Below, in pieces: positions 6,841 to 14,074 of a stretch of 17,876 nt of DNA. Where the stretch lies: contig JAAZIF010000274.1 of NCBI GenBank assembly GCA_012510335.1, positions 1 through 17,876 of the forward strand, written 5' to 3'. The notes under the pieces were generated by a model. The model was not told where the DNA came from, ran no database searches, and saw nothing but the letters and a program-made list of their open reading frames with translations. The position numbers and the translations under genes are program-made. The DNA comes from Methanomicrobiales archaeon. GTDB lineage: Archaea; Halobacteriota; Methanomicrobia; Methanomicrobiales; Methanoculleaceae. Positions within the stretch are counted from its first letter, which is position 1. The number at the start of each line of letters is the position of its first letter.

Positions 6841-7032
6841 ATGAAGAAATTTCATATAGAACTGACCGGATTTCTTGAGATGGACACCGACCAGGAGCGC
6901 GACGCGCGGATACTGGCTGAGCGGATCCTTGAAGAGATCCGTTCGGTCTTCTCTGAACACGGCGCGATACAGGACTGCAGCATCGATATAGGTTCGGTCA
7001 CGGAGAGGCCGCTTACCCGGCGTTACAGGTAG
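6841..7032 (+). CDS. Small protein of unknown function downstream of mrp
   Basis: This is a 63-residue reading frame that I do not recognise. It begins MKKFHIELTGFLEMDTD, has an acidic and basic helical middle (ERILEEIRSVFSEHG), one cysteine in IQDCSIDIGSV, and a basic end (PLTRRYR). The alternation of a short beta-like segment, a helix and a second beta-like segment suggests a small alpha/beta fold. It starts 21 bases after mrp on the same strand with only a weak ribosome-binding site. It ends 16 bases before the convergent PAS gene stops, so it is probably the second gene of an mrp transcript. Position, codon use and lack of competing frames favour a real gene. Confidence 0.65.
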   Translation: MKKFHIELTGFLEMDTDQERDARILAERILEEIRSVFSEHGAIQDCSIDIGSVTERPLTRRYR

Positions 7033-7048
7033 GCTGCCCGTGTGGGGA

Positions 7049-8941
7049 TCAACCCCGGTCGTGCCGCCGAAGGAACGCGCGGACTTCCCGCGATTCCACC
7101 CACCCCCGGTCCAGCTGCCTGATGTAGTCGTTGATCCGGCAGACCTGCTCGCGGATGATTGCCGCCGTCTCTTCGTCGTCCAGCAGATCCGCCCTCCCCA
7201 GGGTCACCTGCAGGGGCTGGCGGATGTGGTCACCGAGGACGGCGAACTGCTCGATGTTTCGCTCGATCTGCTTGAAGGCCTGCTGGCGCATCTGCTCGCT
7301 TAACTTTCGTTCGGTGATGTCCCTCCCGATCACCTGAGCGCCGATCACCTTCTCGTGCTCCATGATCGGGGATCCGTTCAGTTCAACAAATACCATAGAT
7401 CCATCTTTTCTGCGGAGCCTGACCTCAAATCCCTCGACCGACTCACCCCTGGCAATCCTCTCCTCCCCCGTCTTCCATGCGGCAAGTGAGGAGGGGCTGA
7501 CGAAGTCGCGGAACTGTGAACCTATCAGTTCTGTGGGGGTGTGGCCGAGGATGCGGGTCACGGCCGGGGACATGTAGGCGATTCCCCGATCGTGGTAGCA
7601 GGTGTAGATCATATCGAAGCTCCGCTGCGCGATCGCGCGGAATTTTTCTTCGCTTGCCATGAGCGCCTCCTCGGCCGTCTTTCGCTTGATCCCCTGCGCG
7701 AGAACGTTTGCCACCGCCCGGACGAAGTTTATGTCATCCCGTGTGAACCTGCGCAGCGTCCGGGTGTGGGCGCCAAACACACCGTAAGGCGCTTCATCCC
7801 CTCGGATGATGACGCTGATGCCGCTTACGATCCCCTCATACCGGAGGAGAGTAGGGCCGCAGAACCGCTCTTCTGTCCTGAGGTCTTCGACGACCACCGG
7901 TTCATGGGAGAGAAGCGTGTATCCCGCCTGGGAGTCAGTTCCCCCCTCGACGCTCCCGATACCGACCAGATTTTTATCAAACCCCACCACCGCCTCGAGC
8001 AGGAATGCATTCCTGTCAGGGAGGTACCGGAGCACCTTGGCGTACTCGATCCCGAGGTGTTCTGCCACCGCCCTGACCGCGGCATCCATCAGCTCAGGGA
8101 GCTCTGCCCCCGCAAGAGCGAGCTGGCCGAGATCAGCGACGGCCCCCTGCTGTGCCGCCCGGATGGTGGTGAGGTTCTCGGCGTGCTTCCTCGCGGTGAC
8201 ATCGAGGTTAATCCCGGCCCAGAGGACGATCTGACCGCATTCGTCCCGGATGGGAGCCCCACGGGAGAGGATAGTGCGGTATCCCCTCTCGGGATCCGCG
8301 ACGACAAGTTCGTGGTCCCACCGGCAGGTGGTCTCGAGGCATTGTTTCCAGTCATCGAGCACCTCACCTGCGTTCTCAAGCGGTATGCAGTCCAGCCACC
8401 CGGATCGCCGGCACTCCTCAAGTGTCCTCCCGGCGAGGCTGAGGAGTGAGGGAGAGACGTAGAGGGCAGTCCCGTCCGCATCAGAGATCCATATCCCGTA
8501 CGGGAGGAGCTCCCCGATGCCGGCATAGACTGACTCGGACCTGACCCGTGCCGCTGCATCCAGGGTCTTCTCTACCGCCTCATCATGCTCAGGAGTAACA
8601 TCCCGGAACCGGGCAAGAACCATACCGGTGCATGGTTCACCGGTCATCACCCGGCACGAGAACGAGAACCAGCGCATCTCGCCCGAGGAGATATGCATCC
8701 GGCAGGTGAGATGCGATGCTTCCTGCCGGCACCGGAGCGCTTCAAGCACCCTGCCGGCGGAATCTCCGTCCGGTATGAGGGGTGCAATACGCTGGAAAAA
8801 AAGGTCTTCGACCTTCATGCCATGGGCTTCCTCATCACTGATGCTGAATATCTCCCGGGACGACCGATTCAGCCCCGCGACGTAGTTGTCCTGATCCAGG
8901 ATAATGACAGCATCGTCGAGTTCATCGAAGCAGTGGTACAC
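7049..8941 (-). CDS. PAS-PAS-GAF-PAS sensor protein with an H-box-like end and no ATPase domain
   Basis: This is a 630-residue soluble protein. By my reading the domains are PAS (about 1-116), PAS (about 137-252, with YVSPSLLSLAGRTLEEC and closing GINLDVTARK), GAF (about 262-418, with VEDLRTEERF and YGVFGAHTR) and PAS (about 428-553, with AYMSPAVTRILGHTPTELIG and closing GRDITERK). The last 87 residues form a helical segment with VLGDHIRQPLQV, where His572 is placed like the phosphoacceptor of a HisKA H-box, then a second amphipathic helix (REQVCRINDYIRQLDRG). No N, G1 or G2 boxes of a histidine-kinase ATPase follow. No membrane segment or signal peptide is seen. The start is GTG at 8941 with GGGGGT upstream; an in-frame TGA just above it excludes a longer product. 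Confidence 0.88.
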   Translation of the reverse strand: MYHCFDELDDAVIILDQDNYVAGLNRSSREIFSISDEEAHGMKVEDLFFQRIAPLIPDGDSAGRVLEALRCRQEASHLTCRMHISSGEMRWFSFSCRVMTGEPCTGMVLARFRDVTPEHDEAVEKTLDAAARVRSESVYAGIGELLPYGIWISDADGTALYVSPSLLSLAGRTLEECRRSGWLDCIPLENAGEVLDDWKQCLETTCRWDHELVVADPERGYRTILSRGAPIRDECGQIVLWAGINLDVTARKHAENLTTIRAAQQGAVADLGQLALAGAELPELMDAAVRAVAEHLGIEYAKVLRYLPDRNAFLLEAVVGFDKNLVGIGSVEGGTDSQAGYTLLSHEPVVVEDLRTEERFCGPTLLRYEGIVSGISVIIRGDEAPYGVFGAHTRTLRRFTRDDINFVRAVANVLAQGIKRKTAEEALMASEEKFRAIAQRSFDMIYTCYHDRGIAYMSPAVTRILGHTPTELIGSQFRDFVSPSSLAAWKTGEERIARGESVEGFEVRLRRKDGSMVFVELNGSPIMEHEKVIGAQVIGRDITERKLSEQMRQQAFKQIERNIEQFAVLGDHIRQPLQVTLGRADLLDDEETAAIIREQVCRINDYIRQLDRGWVESREVRAFLRRHDRG

Positions 8942-8968
8942 CTTAGACCCCCATGGTCAGCGGATGCC

Positions 8969-8976
8969 GTATATTC
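8969..8976 (-). promoter_or_regulatory. TATA box for the PAS/GAF protein
   Basis: On the minus strand GAATATAC is centred about 31 bases ahead of the GTG start at 8941. With normal archaeal spacing, transcription would begin only a few bases before the start codon, giving a very short leader. Confidence 0.45.
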
Positions 8977-9034
8977 CCTGCATCCTGCTGTTTTCCCACA
9001 ACCGCAGTGAATTATCCGGGTTTTTGCGTCAAAA

Positions 9035-9119
9035 CGCCGAGGGGGAGATTTGAACTCCCGAGGTGCCGAGCACCAGTGGCTTTCGAGGCCACCGCCTTCC
9101 CGGACTAGACTACCTCGGC
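9035..9119 (-). tRNA. tRNA-Ser (anticodon CGA)
   Basis: Read on the minus strand, the acceptor GCCGAGG pairs with CCTCGGC and leaves a G discriminator base. The anticodon stem GTGGC/GCCAC encloses the seven-base loop CTCGAAA, giving anticodon CGA, which reads UCG serine codons. A long variable arm (GGTGC/GCACC) confirms the serine class, and the T-loop TTCAAAT is standard. The total is 85 bases. CCA is not encoded. TTTT follows directly (9034-9031), serving as the terminator. No intron is present. Confidence 0.95.
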
Positions 9120-9134
9120 ACAGAACCGCCCACA

Positions 9135-9142
9135 GTATTTAG
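9135..9142. promoter_or_regulatory. TATA-like element between tRNA-Ser and the beta-grasp gene
   Basis: The sequence AGTATTTAGAC lies about 20 bases before the tRNA-Ser 5' end on the minus strand and about 31 bases before the ATG of the small beta-grasp gene on the plus strand. Either or both genes could use it. An 11-bp dyad, ACTATAATAGT (9151-9161), adjoins it and is a second candidate. Confidence 0.35.
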
Positions 9143-9169
9143 ACTCTGCGACTATAATAGTATCGAGAT

Positions 9170-9373
9170 ATGCTCTGTCGGTTCACCATCCTCCTGGACA
9201 ACACCGTGCTGATCTACCGCGGCGGGCCTGATGATACATACGAGACTGCCCTGCTCTCTTTCGGGATCAATCCTGATACGGTGCTGATCTTTTACGAGAA
9301 TAGGAGCCTGCCGCAGGACAAAAGAATCGAGGAGGAGGAGGTCAGCATCCTCCTGACCGCCTCGCGCGGATGA
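9170..9373 (+). CDS. Small ThiS/MoaD-like (SAMP/Urm1-type) beta-grasp protein with altered C-terminus
   Basis: This 67-residue protein has the size and pattern of sulfur-carrier or archaeal ubiquitin-like proteins. An N-terminal beta-hairpin (FTILLDNTVLIYRGG) is followed by a helix with ALLSFGINPDTVLIF, where the GI-PDTVL text is typical of ThiS/MoaD relatives. ENRSLPQDKRIEEEEVSIL then matches the usual N-x-x-x-x-D-x-x-x-x-DGDEVxIL region. The family ends in Gly-Gly, whose carboxylate is adenylated and thiolated or conjugated. This one ends Ser-Arg-Gly (TCG CGC GGA TGA), one base from Ser-Gly-Gly. It may therefore be inactive as a carrier or have another use. The family call is from pattern only. 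It converges on the thermosome gene with one base between the stops. Confidence 0.55.
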   Translation: MLCRFTILLDNTVLIYRGGPDDTYETALLSFGINPDTVLIFYENRSLPQDKRIEEEEVSILLTASRG

Positions 9374-9374
9374 C

Positions 9375-10973
9375 TTATTCAGCGCCCATAGGGGCAGTTT
9401 CGCCGGCCTGGGTGACCATCATGTCGTCGACGCGGATGAGGAGCATGGCCGTCTCGGTCCCGCTCTTGATCGCCTGGGTCTTCACACGCTGCGGTTCTAT
9501 GACGCCCGCCTCGTACATATCCATGGCCTCGCCGGTGTAGACGTTGAGCCCGGCGTACCTTCCGCCATCGGCGTGAACCTTCTTCAGGGCGACGGTCTTG
9601 TCGATCGGGTCGAACCCGGAGTTCTCCGCGAGCGTCTTCGGGATGACCTCGAAGGTGTTTGCAAACGCCTCGATGGCGAGCTGGACCCGACCGCCGAAGG
9701 TTGTGGCGTAGTCGTGGATGCGCATCTGAAGCTCGGTCTCCACCGAACCGCCGCCGGCAACGACCTTGCCGTACTCGATAGCATCCTGGACGACACGGGT
9801 TCCATCGTAGACCGCCCGCTCGAGTTCGTCAACCAGCAGCTGGGAGGTGCCCCGCAGGAGTATCGTGACAGCCTTCGGGTTGTCGCACCCGGAGATGACC
9901 GTAAGTTCGGTGTCAGGGAGTTCCCTGGCAATCTCAGCGTGGCCGAGCGTCACCTCATCGAGCTCCTCAGGCTTGTTGACGATCGTGCCGCAGAGCGCCC
10001 GCGCGGCGAACTTCAGATCCTCCTCCCTAACATCCTCGACGGCGTAGACACCGTTCTTGGCCAGATAATACTGCACCGCATCAGCGATCCCCTTCTGGCA
10101 GAGGACGACGTTTGCACCGGCAGCGACGATCGTCTCGGAGAGTTTCCGGAGGGATTCGCGCTCCTGCTCTGAGAAGGCCCTCATCTGGTCGGAGGTGGTT
10201 ATCTTGATCTTTGACTTCACCTGGGTCTTTGTGACCTCTAGCGGCTGGGCGATCAGGGCCACCCTGGCGTCCGTGACCGATGCTGGCATCTGCTCAAAGA
10301 CGCGCTTCTTCTCGATGACGACACCCCTGATAAGTTCGGCGTCGTGCATCGTCTCGCCAACCTGCTTCTTGATCTTAACGTCGCTCTCGTCCACGGTGTA
10401 AGTGCCCTCATTCGTCCTGGTGGCGACCTGCTGCACGGCGTCTACCACGATGCCGGAGACCTTCTCCTTGATCGCTTCGATCGACTTCCCGGTCATTGAG
10501 GTGTCAGCGAGATTTTTGAGGGTCTCCTTATCATCGAAATCGACCGTGATGGCAAGGTCATCGAGGATCTCGAGGGCCTTATCCATACCGAGCTGGTAAC
10601 CTTGCGCGATGACCGTGGGGTGAATCTTCTGAGCGAGCAGCCTCTCGGCCTCATCCATAAGCGCTCCGAGGAGCACGATCGCGGTTGTGGTGCCATCCCC
10701 GACCTCGTCGTCCTGCGTCTCTGCGACCTCGACGACCAGCTTGCCGCCGGGGTGCTGCACCGACATCTCGTGCAGGATGGCTGCCCCGTCGTTCGTGATC
10801 ACCACGTCTCCGCTGGGGCTGACCAGCATCTTGTCCATACCCCTGGGGCCGAGCGTAGTCCGGACGGCGGCTGCAATAGCCCTCGTAGCCATGATATTCG
10901 AGCGCTGCGCCTCGAATCCGCGCGTGCGCTCAACATTGTCCCGTAAAATAATGATGGGCTGTCCAGCAAGCAT
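9375..10973 (-). CDS. Thermosome subunit (group II chaperonin)
   Basis: This 532-residue protein is a subunit of the archaeal ATP-driven protein-folding chamber, which works with prefoldin and has a built-in lid. It shows the conserved TLGPRGMDKML (residues 40-50), the NDGAAIL loop (61-67), DDEVGDGTTT (88-97, nucleotide binding and hydrolysis), and AGGGSVETEL near residue 405. The C-terminus ends QAGETAPMGAE and lacks the Gly-Gly-Met repeats seen in many thermosomes. The ATG is preceded by a strong AGGAGGA, and a TATATATA box lies 40-50 bases upstream, fitting a highly expressed gene. I see no clear heat-shock operator. It is flanked by convergent and same-strand genes and looks monocistronic. 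Confidence 0.97.
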   Translation of the reverse strand: MLAGQPIIILRDNVERTRGFEAQRSNIMATRAIAAAVRTTLGPRGMDKMLVSPSGDVVITNDGAAILHEMSVQHPGGKLVVEVAETQDDEVGDGTTTAIVLLGALMDEAERLLAQKIHPTVIAQGYQLGMDKALEILDDLAITVDFDDKETLKNLADTSMTGKSIEAIKEKVSGIVVDAVQQVATRTNEGTYTVDESDVKIKKQVGETMHDAELIRGVVIEKKRVFEQMPASVTDARVALIAQPLEVTKTQVKSKIKITTSDQMRAFSEQERESLRKLSETIVAAGANVVLCQKGIADAVQYYLAKNGVYAVEDVREEDLKFAARALCGTIVNKPEELDEVTLGHAEIARELPDTELTVISGCDNPKAVTILLRGTSQLLVDELERAVYDGTRVVQDAIEYGKVVAGGGSVETELQMRIHDYATTFGGRVQLAIEAFANTFEVIPKTLAENSGFDPIDKTVALKKVHADGGRYAGLNVYTGEAMDMYEAGVIEPQRVKTQAIKSGTETAMLLIRVDDMMVTQAGETAPMGAE

Positions 10974-11013
10974 TGTATAATCCTCCTTTGTCCGTTAGGT
11001 TTGTTCAGAGGTT

Positions 11014-11023
11014 CTATATATAG
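11014..11023 (-). promoter_or_regulatory. TATA box for the thermosome gene
   Basis: CTATATATAG is a perfect palindrome centred about 45 bases upstream of the thermosome ATG. An archaeal TATA box at this distance predicts a leader of about 20 bases that includes the strong ribosome-binding site AGGAGGA. It is among the clearest TATA boxes in the window. Confidence 0.65.
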
Positions 11024-11113
11024 TAATCGATGGCACTCCCTCTCCCTGGCCTGGCGGGCCATTCGGCCGCCGGCGAACTTCCAGGCCGGGCCCTGGCTGT
11101 CTGCCCGATCCCC

Positions 11114-11722
11114 TCACCCGAGCCTCGATACCACAAAGAGCGAGTGGATCGGGACGCCGTCGACCTCCCGGATACCCTGCTTGTCAAAGAGCGACCAGAC
11201 CGCCACCGGCGTGGCGCCATGCCTTCTCAGGAACTGTAGCGCCTCGATGAGCGTTGTCCCGGTCGTGACGACATCATCGATGACGATGCAGCGCTGCCCG
11301 GTGATCGCCGCGAATGTGCCGGCGAGGGATCCGGTTGCGGTCTCGCTCTGACTGTGCTTTGCCGGGAGGTAGACTGCAAGTTTCAACCCCTCCTCCGCGG
11401 CGATGAGGGTGGCGAGCGGGACACCTGACGGCGCGATCCCGACGACCGTATCGGGCAGGTGCGCGTCGCCCTGCACCTCCTCTGCCAGGTAGAAGAAGCG
11501 CTTGAGCATCATCATCGCCATATCGCAAAGCAGCACACCATGGCTCCCGACCGTCGTCCAGTCGATGTGGACGTCTTTTGGGGCCTCCGTATCCTTCGGC
11601 TGTGTGAGCAGCCAGGTGACCGTCTCCATCGAGAGGCCCAGTTCGTCTGAGATCTGGCCCGGCGTGTGCCCCTCCGCCCGGAGTGCCTTTGCCTTCATGA
11701 TCAACTCTTCGAGCGCTGACAT
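11114..11722 (-). CDS. gfcR: HTH-phosphoribosyltransferase transcriptional regulator (GfcR/PyrE-like family)
   Basis: This 202-residue protein joins an N-terminal helix-turn-helix (about 5-42, with GHTPGQISDELGLSMETVTW) to a type I phosphoribosyltransferase domain. The PRPP-binding loop CIVIDDVVTTGTT is at residues 145-157 and VVGIAPSGVPLA near 93-104. In haloarchaea GfcR, formerly annotated PyrE2-like, activates sugar-metabolism genes. Family members are often mislabelled orotate phosphoribosyltransferase. Here a regulatory role sensing PRPP or a sugar phosphate is likely, and notably prs, which makes PRPP, lies in the same cluster. The ATG lies 21 bases after nob1. A TATA-like AAATTAAATAG straddles the end of nob1, so an extra internal promoter is possible. 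The target genes are unknown. Confidence 0.85.
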   Translation of the reverse strand: MSALEELIMKAKALRAEGHTPGQISDELGLSMETVTWLLTQPKDTEAPKDVHIDWTTVGSHGVLLCDMAMMMLKRFFYLAEEVQGDAHLPDTVVGIAPSGVPLATLIAAEEGLKLAVYLPAKHSQSETATGSLAGTFAAITGQRCIVIDDVVTTGTTLIEALQFLRRHGATPVAVWSLFDKQGIREVDGVPIHSLFVVSRLG

Positions 11723-11743
11723 GGAAGAGAGGTTCCCGGCGGT

Positions 11744-12199
11744 CTATTTAATTTTTCGTTTAATTGGCGCACCGCAGATGGGGCAATCGCCCGGCTCCCG
11801 GCAGTAGCGGCCGCACCCGCTACACCGATAGCGCCACCTGATCGCCCGGGCGGGTCGCTGCCTGATGCTCCGGGTTTCGATTCCGAGCCGGTGCGCTACG
11901 TTCTGGACCGCGAAATCGTCTGTGATGATGATGGCCGGGAGTTCCAGTGCGAGCGCGAGTATATCCCTGTCGGCCGGGGAGAGCACCCCGGCATCCCCGG
12001 TCAGGAGCGCGGCCGCATCCACCCGCTCCAGGTCTTTTTCGCGCGGTTCCCGGACCAAAAGCCCCGTGGCAGCGAGAGCCTCAAACCGGCACCTGGCGTG
12101 GAGGTCGCCGAGTTCCGCCACCACCGACGGTGTGGTGTAGATCGGTCTTTCGACCGGTATCTCCGTAAAAAAGACCGAGGCATCGAGAACCAGCGTCAT
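11744..12199 (-). CDS. nob1: rRNA maturation endonuclease Nob1 (PIN domain plus zinc ribbon)
   Basis: Nob1 cleaves the 3' end of 16S rRNA precursor in the final step of small-subunit maturation. The 151-residue protein has a PIN nuclease domain with acidic residues at Asp6 (VLDAS), Glu29, Asp77/Asp79 (PADRDILALA) and Asp94/Asp95 (IITDDFAVQN). It ends in a zinc ribbon with Cys126, Cys129, Cys139 and Cys142 (YRCSGCG and CPICG) and a basic tail. I chose the ATG at 12199: it gives MTLVLDAS at the exact PIN start and a four-base ATGA overlap with rtcA. A longer frame to 12475 exists, but its extension is only the shadow of rtcA. Confidence 0.92.
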   Translation of the reverse strand: MTLVLDASVFFTEIPVERPIYTTPSVVAELGDLHARCRFEALAATGLLVREPREKDLERVDAAALLTGDAGVLSPADRDILALALELPAIIITDDFAVQNVAHRLGIETRSIRQRPARAIRWRYRCSGCGRYCREPGDCPICGAPIKRKIK

Positions 12200-13179
12200 G
12201 CCGAGAACTCCACGACCTCGCCCTCCCGGCACCTGAGTTGATACCCGAACTCCGAGAGAAGCCAGCAGGCGGTCTTTGCATGCATCGAGAGCGTGTGGGT
12301 GCTGTACTCCCCGCCGTAGCAGGCGATGTATATGAGGAGCTGGTCGGAGAGGTGGACGTCGACCATCCCACCCCTCCGGCACTCCTCGACCAGGGCCCGG
12401 GCGGCCATCCGGCCCACCTTCTCGGCAGGGAGCCCCCTCTTCCCGAGAGCGACGGCACCCTTTGCCCCCATCCACGCCGTGACGGAACTCCCGGCACCAG
12501 GCCCCCCCTCCCGGTGATCGAGCGTGGCGGTGCAGGGGGCCTTGAGATCGTGTTCAAGAAGGCTCTGCGCAGCGGCGGCCTGGCGCTCCACGACATGCTC
12601 CGGGAGGCCCGAGGAGCAGGATATGATCCCGCACGCCGGCTCCTCACCCGGGATCACTACCGGACGGAGACGGGCCGCATCCACCCGGACGCGCACCCGA
12701 CCGCCTCCCCGGGGGTAGTAGCCCCGGTCGAGCACGTCGATATCGATCGAGGCCCCGGCGCGGCGGAGCACCGGCGCGAGGACGTTCTCCAGGTAGTCGA
12801 TCGTCGGGCTCCATGCGACCTCTGTGCCGCCCCGGACCTCGATACTCCCGCCTGCGTGGAGGGCGGCCGGGAGCCAGGCCTGGAGGATGAGGGGGATGCT
12901 CCCGGCTGTGCCCGGATCCACCGTGATATCGGCTCGCCGGAGCCGGCCGGGGATGAACGTGATCTCGCTGCTCCTGGGTGAGAGGCCCTCGCACTCAGCG
13001 CCACAGACCCCGGCGACCGCGCGGATTGCGGCGATGTGCTGGGGGGCAAGCCCCGGTCTCGGCCGGTTCTCCCTGATCCGGGTGACGGTTACTGGAGTCG
13101 CGGATATCGCTGAAACCGCGACCGCCAGGCGGAGGATCTGCCCCCCTCCTTCCATGCGGGATCCGTCAATGGTGAACAT
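12196..13179 (-). CDS. rtcA: RNA 3'-terminal phosphate cyclase
   Basis: RtcA uses ATP to convert an RNA 3'-phosphate to a 2',3'-cyclic phosphate through a covalent histidine-AMP intermediate. The 327-residue protein begins MFTIDGSRMEGGGQILR, the standard N-terminal signature, followed by RIRENRPRPGLAPQH. Later segments include SGLPEHVVERQA, VHLSDQLLIYIACYGGEY and, near the C-terminus, the histidine segment STHTLSMHAKTACWLL, in which the second histidine fits the catalytic position. The ATG lies inside the 3' end of prs (14-base overlap), and its stop overlaps the nob1 start by four bases, so it is the centre of a tightly coupled operon. No rtcB is visible here. Confidence 0.95.
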   Translation of the reverse strand: MFTIDGSRMEGGGQILRLAVAVSAISATPVTVTRIRENRPRPGLAPQHIAAIRAVAGVCGAECEGLSPRSSEITFIPGRLRRADITVDPGTAGSIPLILQAWLPAALHAGGSIEVRGGTEVAWSPTIDYLENVLAPVLRRAGASIDIDVLDRGYYPRGGGRVRVRVDAARLRPVVIPGEEPACGIISCSSGLPEHVVERQAAAAQSLLEHDLKAPCTATLDHREGGPGAGSSVTAWMGAKGAVALGKRGLPAEKVGRMAARALVEECRRGGMVDVHLSDQLLIYIACYGGEYSTHTLSMHAKTACWLLSEFGYQLRCREGEVVEFSA

Positions 13180-14023
13180 ATTTGGTGATCGCTGTTTTTA
13201 TTGCGTTAGCGGCCGATATGAAGCTTGAGGCGTTCTCGTAGGTGTCGCTTGAGACGATCGAGGAGATTCCTGCCGCCCGCAGGCGCGTATAGGCGCCGCT
13301 TGCGAACACCCCGTGGGCACAGGCAGCGTGGATGGACGCCGCCCCCCGTTCCCGGAGCATGCAGGCGGCGGTCGTGAGGGTTCCGCCTGTGGATATGATA
13401 TCGTCCACGATCACGACCTCGCGCCCGGCGGCATCGATGGCCTTCGGGGCGATCCTGACCTCTTCACCCGAGAGCCGGGTCTTCTGCAGGAAGTCGCAGT
13501 CCCACCCGCCGATCGCCGCAACATCGGACGCAAACTCGATCGCCCCTTCGTCCGGGGCGAGGATCAGGGGGTTTTCCAGGCGGAGATCGCCGATGTACCC
13601 CCCGATCGCCGGGGCTATGGTGATATTGTCTGCCGGGACATCGAAGTAATCCAGCACGCAGGGATCGTGGATCTCGACCACGAACACCCGCTCGATACCG
13701 CTTGAGAGGGCTCTTGCGACCGCTCTCGCGCTTACAGGCTCTCCGGGGACAAATCGCCGGTCCTGGCGAGCGTAGCCGAGGTACGGGATCACCAGCGTGT
13801 TCCTCGATTGGTCAGCGGCATCGATCGCAAGGAGGGTCTGTACGAGTATATCGTTGTCAGTGATGCTGCTTACGATCAGTGTCTCATCATCCAGCCCATC
13901 ACACCGGAGATAGATCTCTCCATCGGGAAACCGGGTGAATTTTGTCTCTGCAAGGGGAACTCCCATTTTCTCTGAAATCCGGGCTGCCAGAACCTGAGAT
14001 CGCTCCGTGCTGATAATTCTCAT
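13166..14023 (-). CDS. prs: Ribose-phosphate pyrophosphokinase (PRPP synthetase)
   Basis: Prs transfers pyrophosphate from ATP to ribose 5-phosphate, making PRPP for nucleotide, histidine, tryptophan and, in methanogens, methanopterin-related synthesis. The 285-residue protein, at archaeal length, contains KFTRFPDGEIYLR, PYLGYARQDRRF with the basic ATP-binding segment, EIHDPCVLDYFD, and the PRPP loop VVIVDDIISTGGTLT. The ATG at 14023 is chosen because AGAGGTG lies at correct spacing and homology begins at MRIISTE. An in-frame ATG at 14089 would add 22 residues unlike the family and overlap the divergent promoter. It heads the prs-rtcA-nob1-gfcR cluster. Confidence 0.95.
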   Translation of the reverse strand: MRIISTERSQVLAARISEKMGVPLAETKFTRFPDGEIYLRCDGLDDETLIVSSITDNDILVQTLLAIDAADQSRNTLVIPYLGYARQDRRFVPGEPVSARAVARALSSGIERVFVVEIHDPCVLDYFDVPADNITIAPAIGGYIGDLRLENPLILAPDEGAIEFASDVAAIGGWDCDFLQKTRLSGEEVRIAPKAIDAAGREVVIVDDIISTGGTLTTAACMLRERGAASIHAACAHGVFASGAYTRLRAAGISSIVSSDTYENASSFISAANAIKTAITKYVHH

Positions 14024-14066
14024 AGAAACACCTCTGGTAGAAAGTATTTGAACGAGCATGAATAAA

Positions 14067-14074
14067 TTATATAA
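14067..14074. promoter_or_regulatory. Symmetric TATA box shared by prs and lonB
   Basis: TTATATAA is a perfect palindrome lying 43 bases from the prs ATG and 31 bases from the lonB ATG in an 82-bp divergent gap. It is the best TATA box for either direction, and both genes have GAGGT-type ribosome-binding sites at suitable places. Two directions from one box is inference; a weaker AT-rich run next to it could also serve lonB. Confidence 0.5.

Noticed and set aside
7541..8449. Plus-strand open frame opposite the PAS/GAF gene (302 codons)
   Set aside because: The minus-strand protein has recognisable PAS and GAF domains; this frame has none.
11047..11087. GGCCTGG/CCAGGCC hairpin between the thermosome and gfcR genes
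   Set aside because: The 7-bp stem has a long GC-rich loop and no T-run follows, so it is probably chance in GC-rich DNA.
12200..12475. N-terminal extension of nob1
   Set aside because: The added residues are the shadow of rtcA; the PIN domain begins exactly at the ATG at 12199.
12238..12981. Long plus-strand open frame opposite rtcA (247 codons)
   Set aside because: It is antisense to a clear rtcA, has no family resemblance, and shows the proline/arginine-rich bias of a GC-rich shadow frame.
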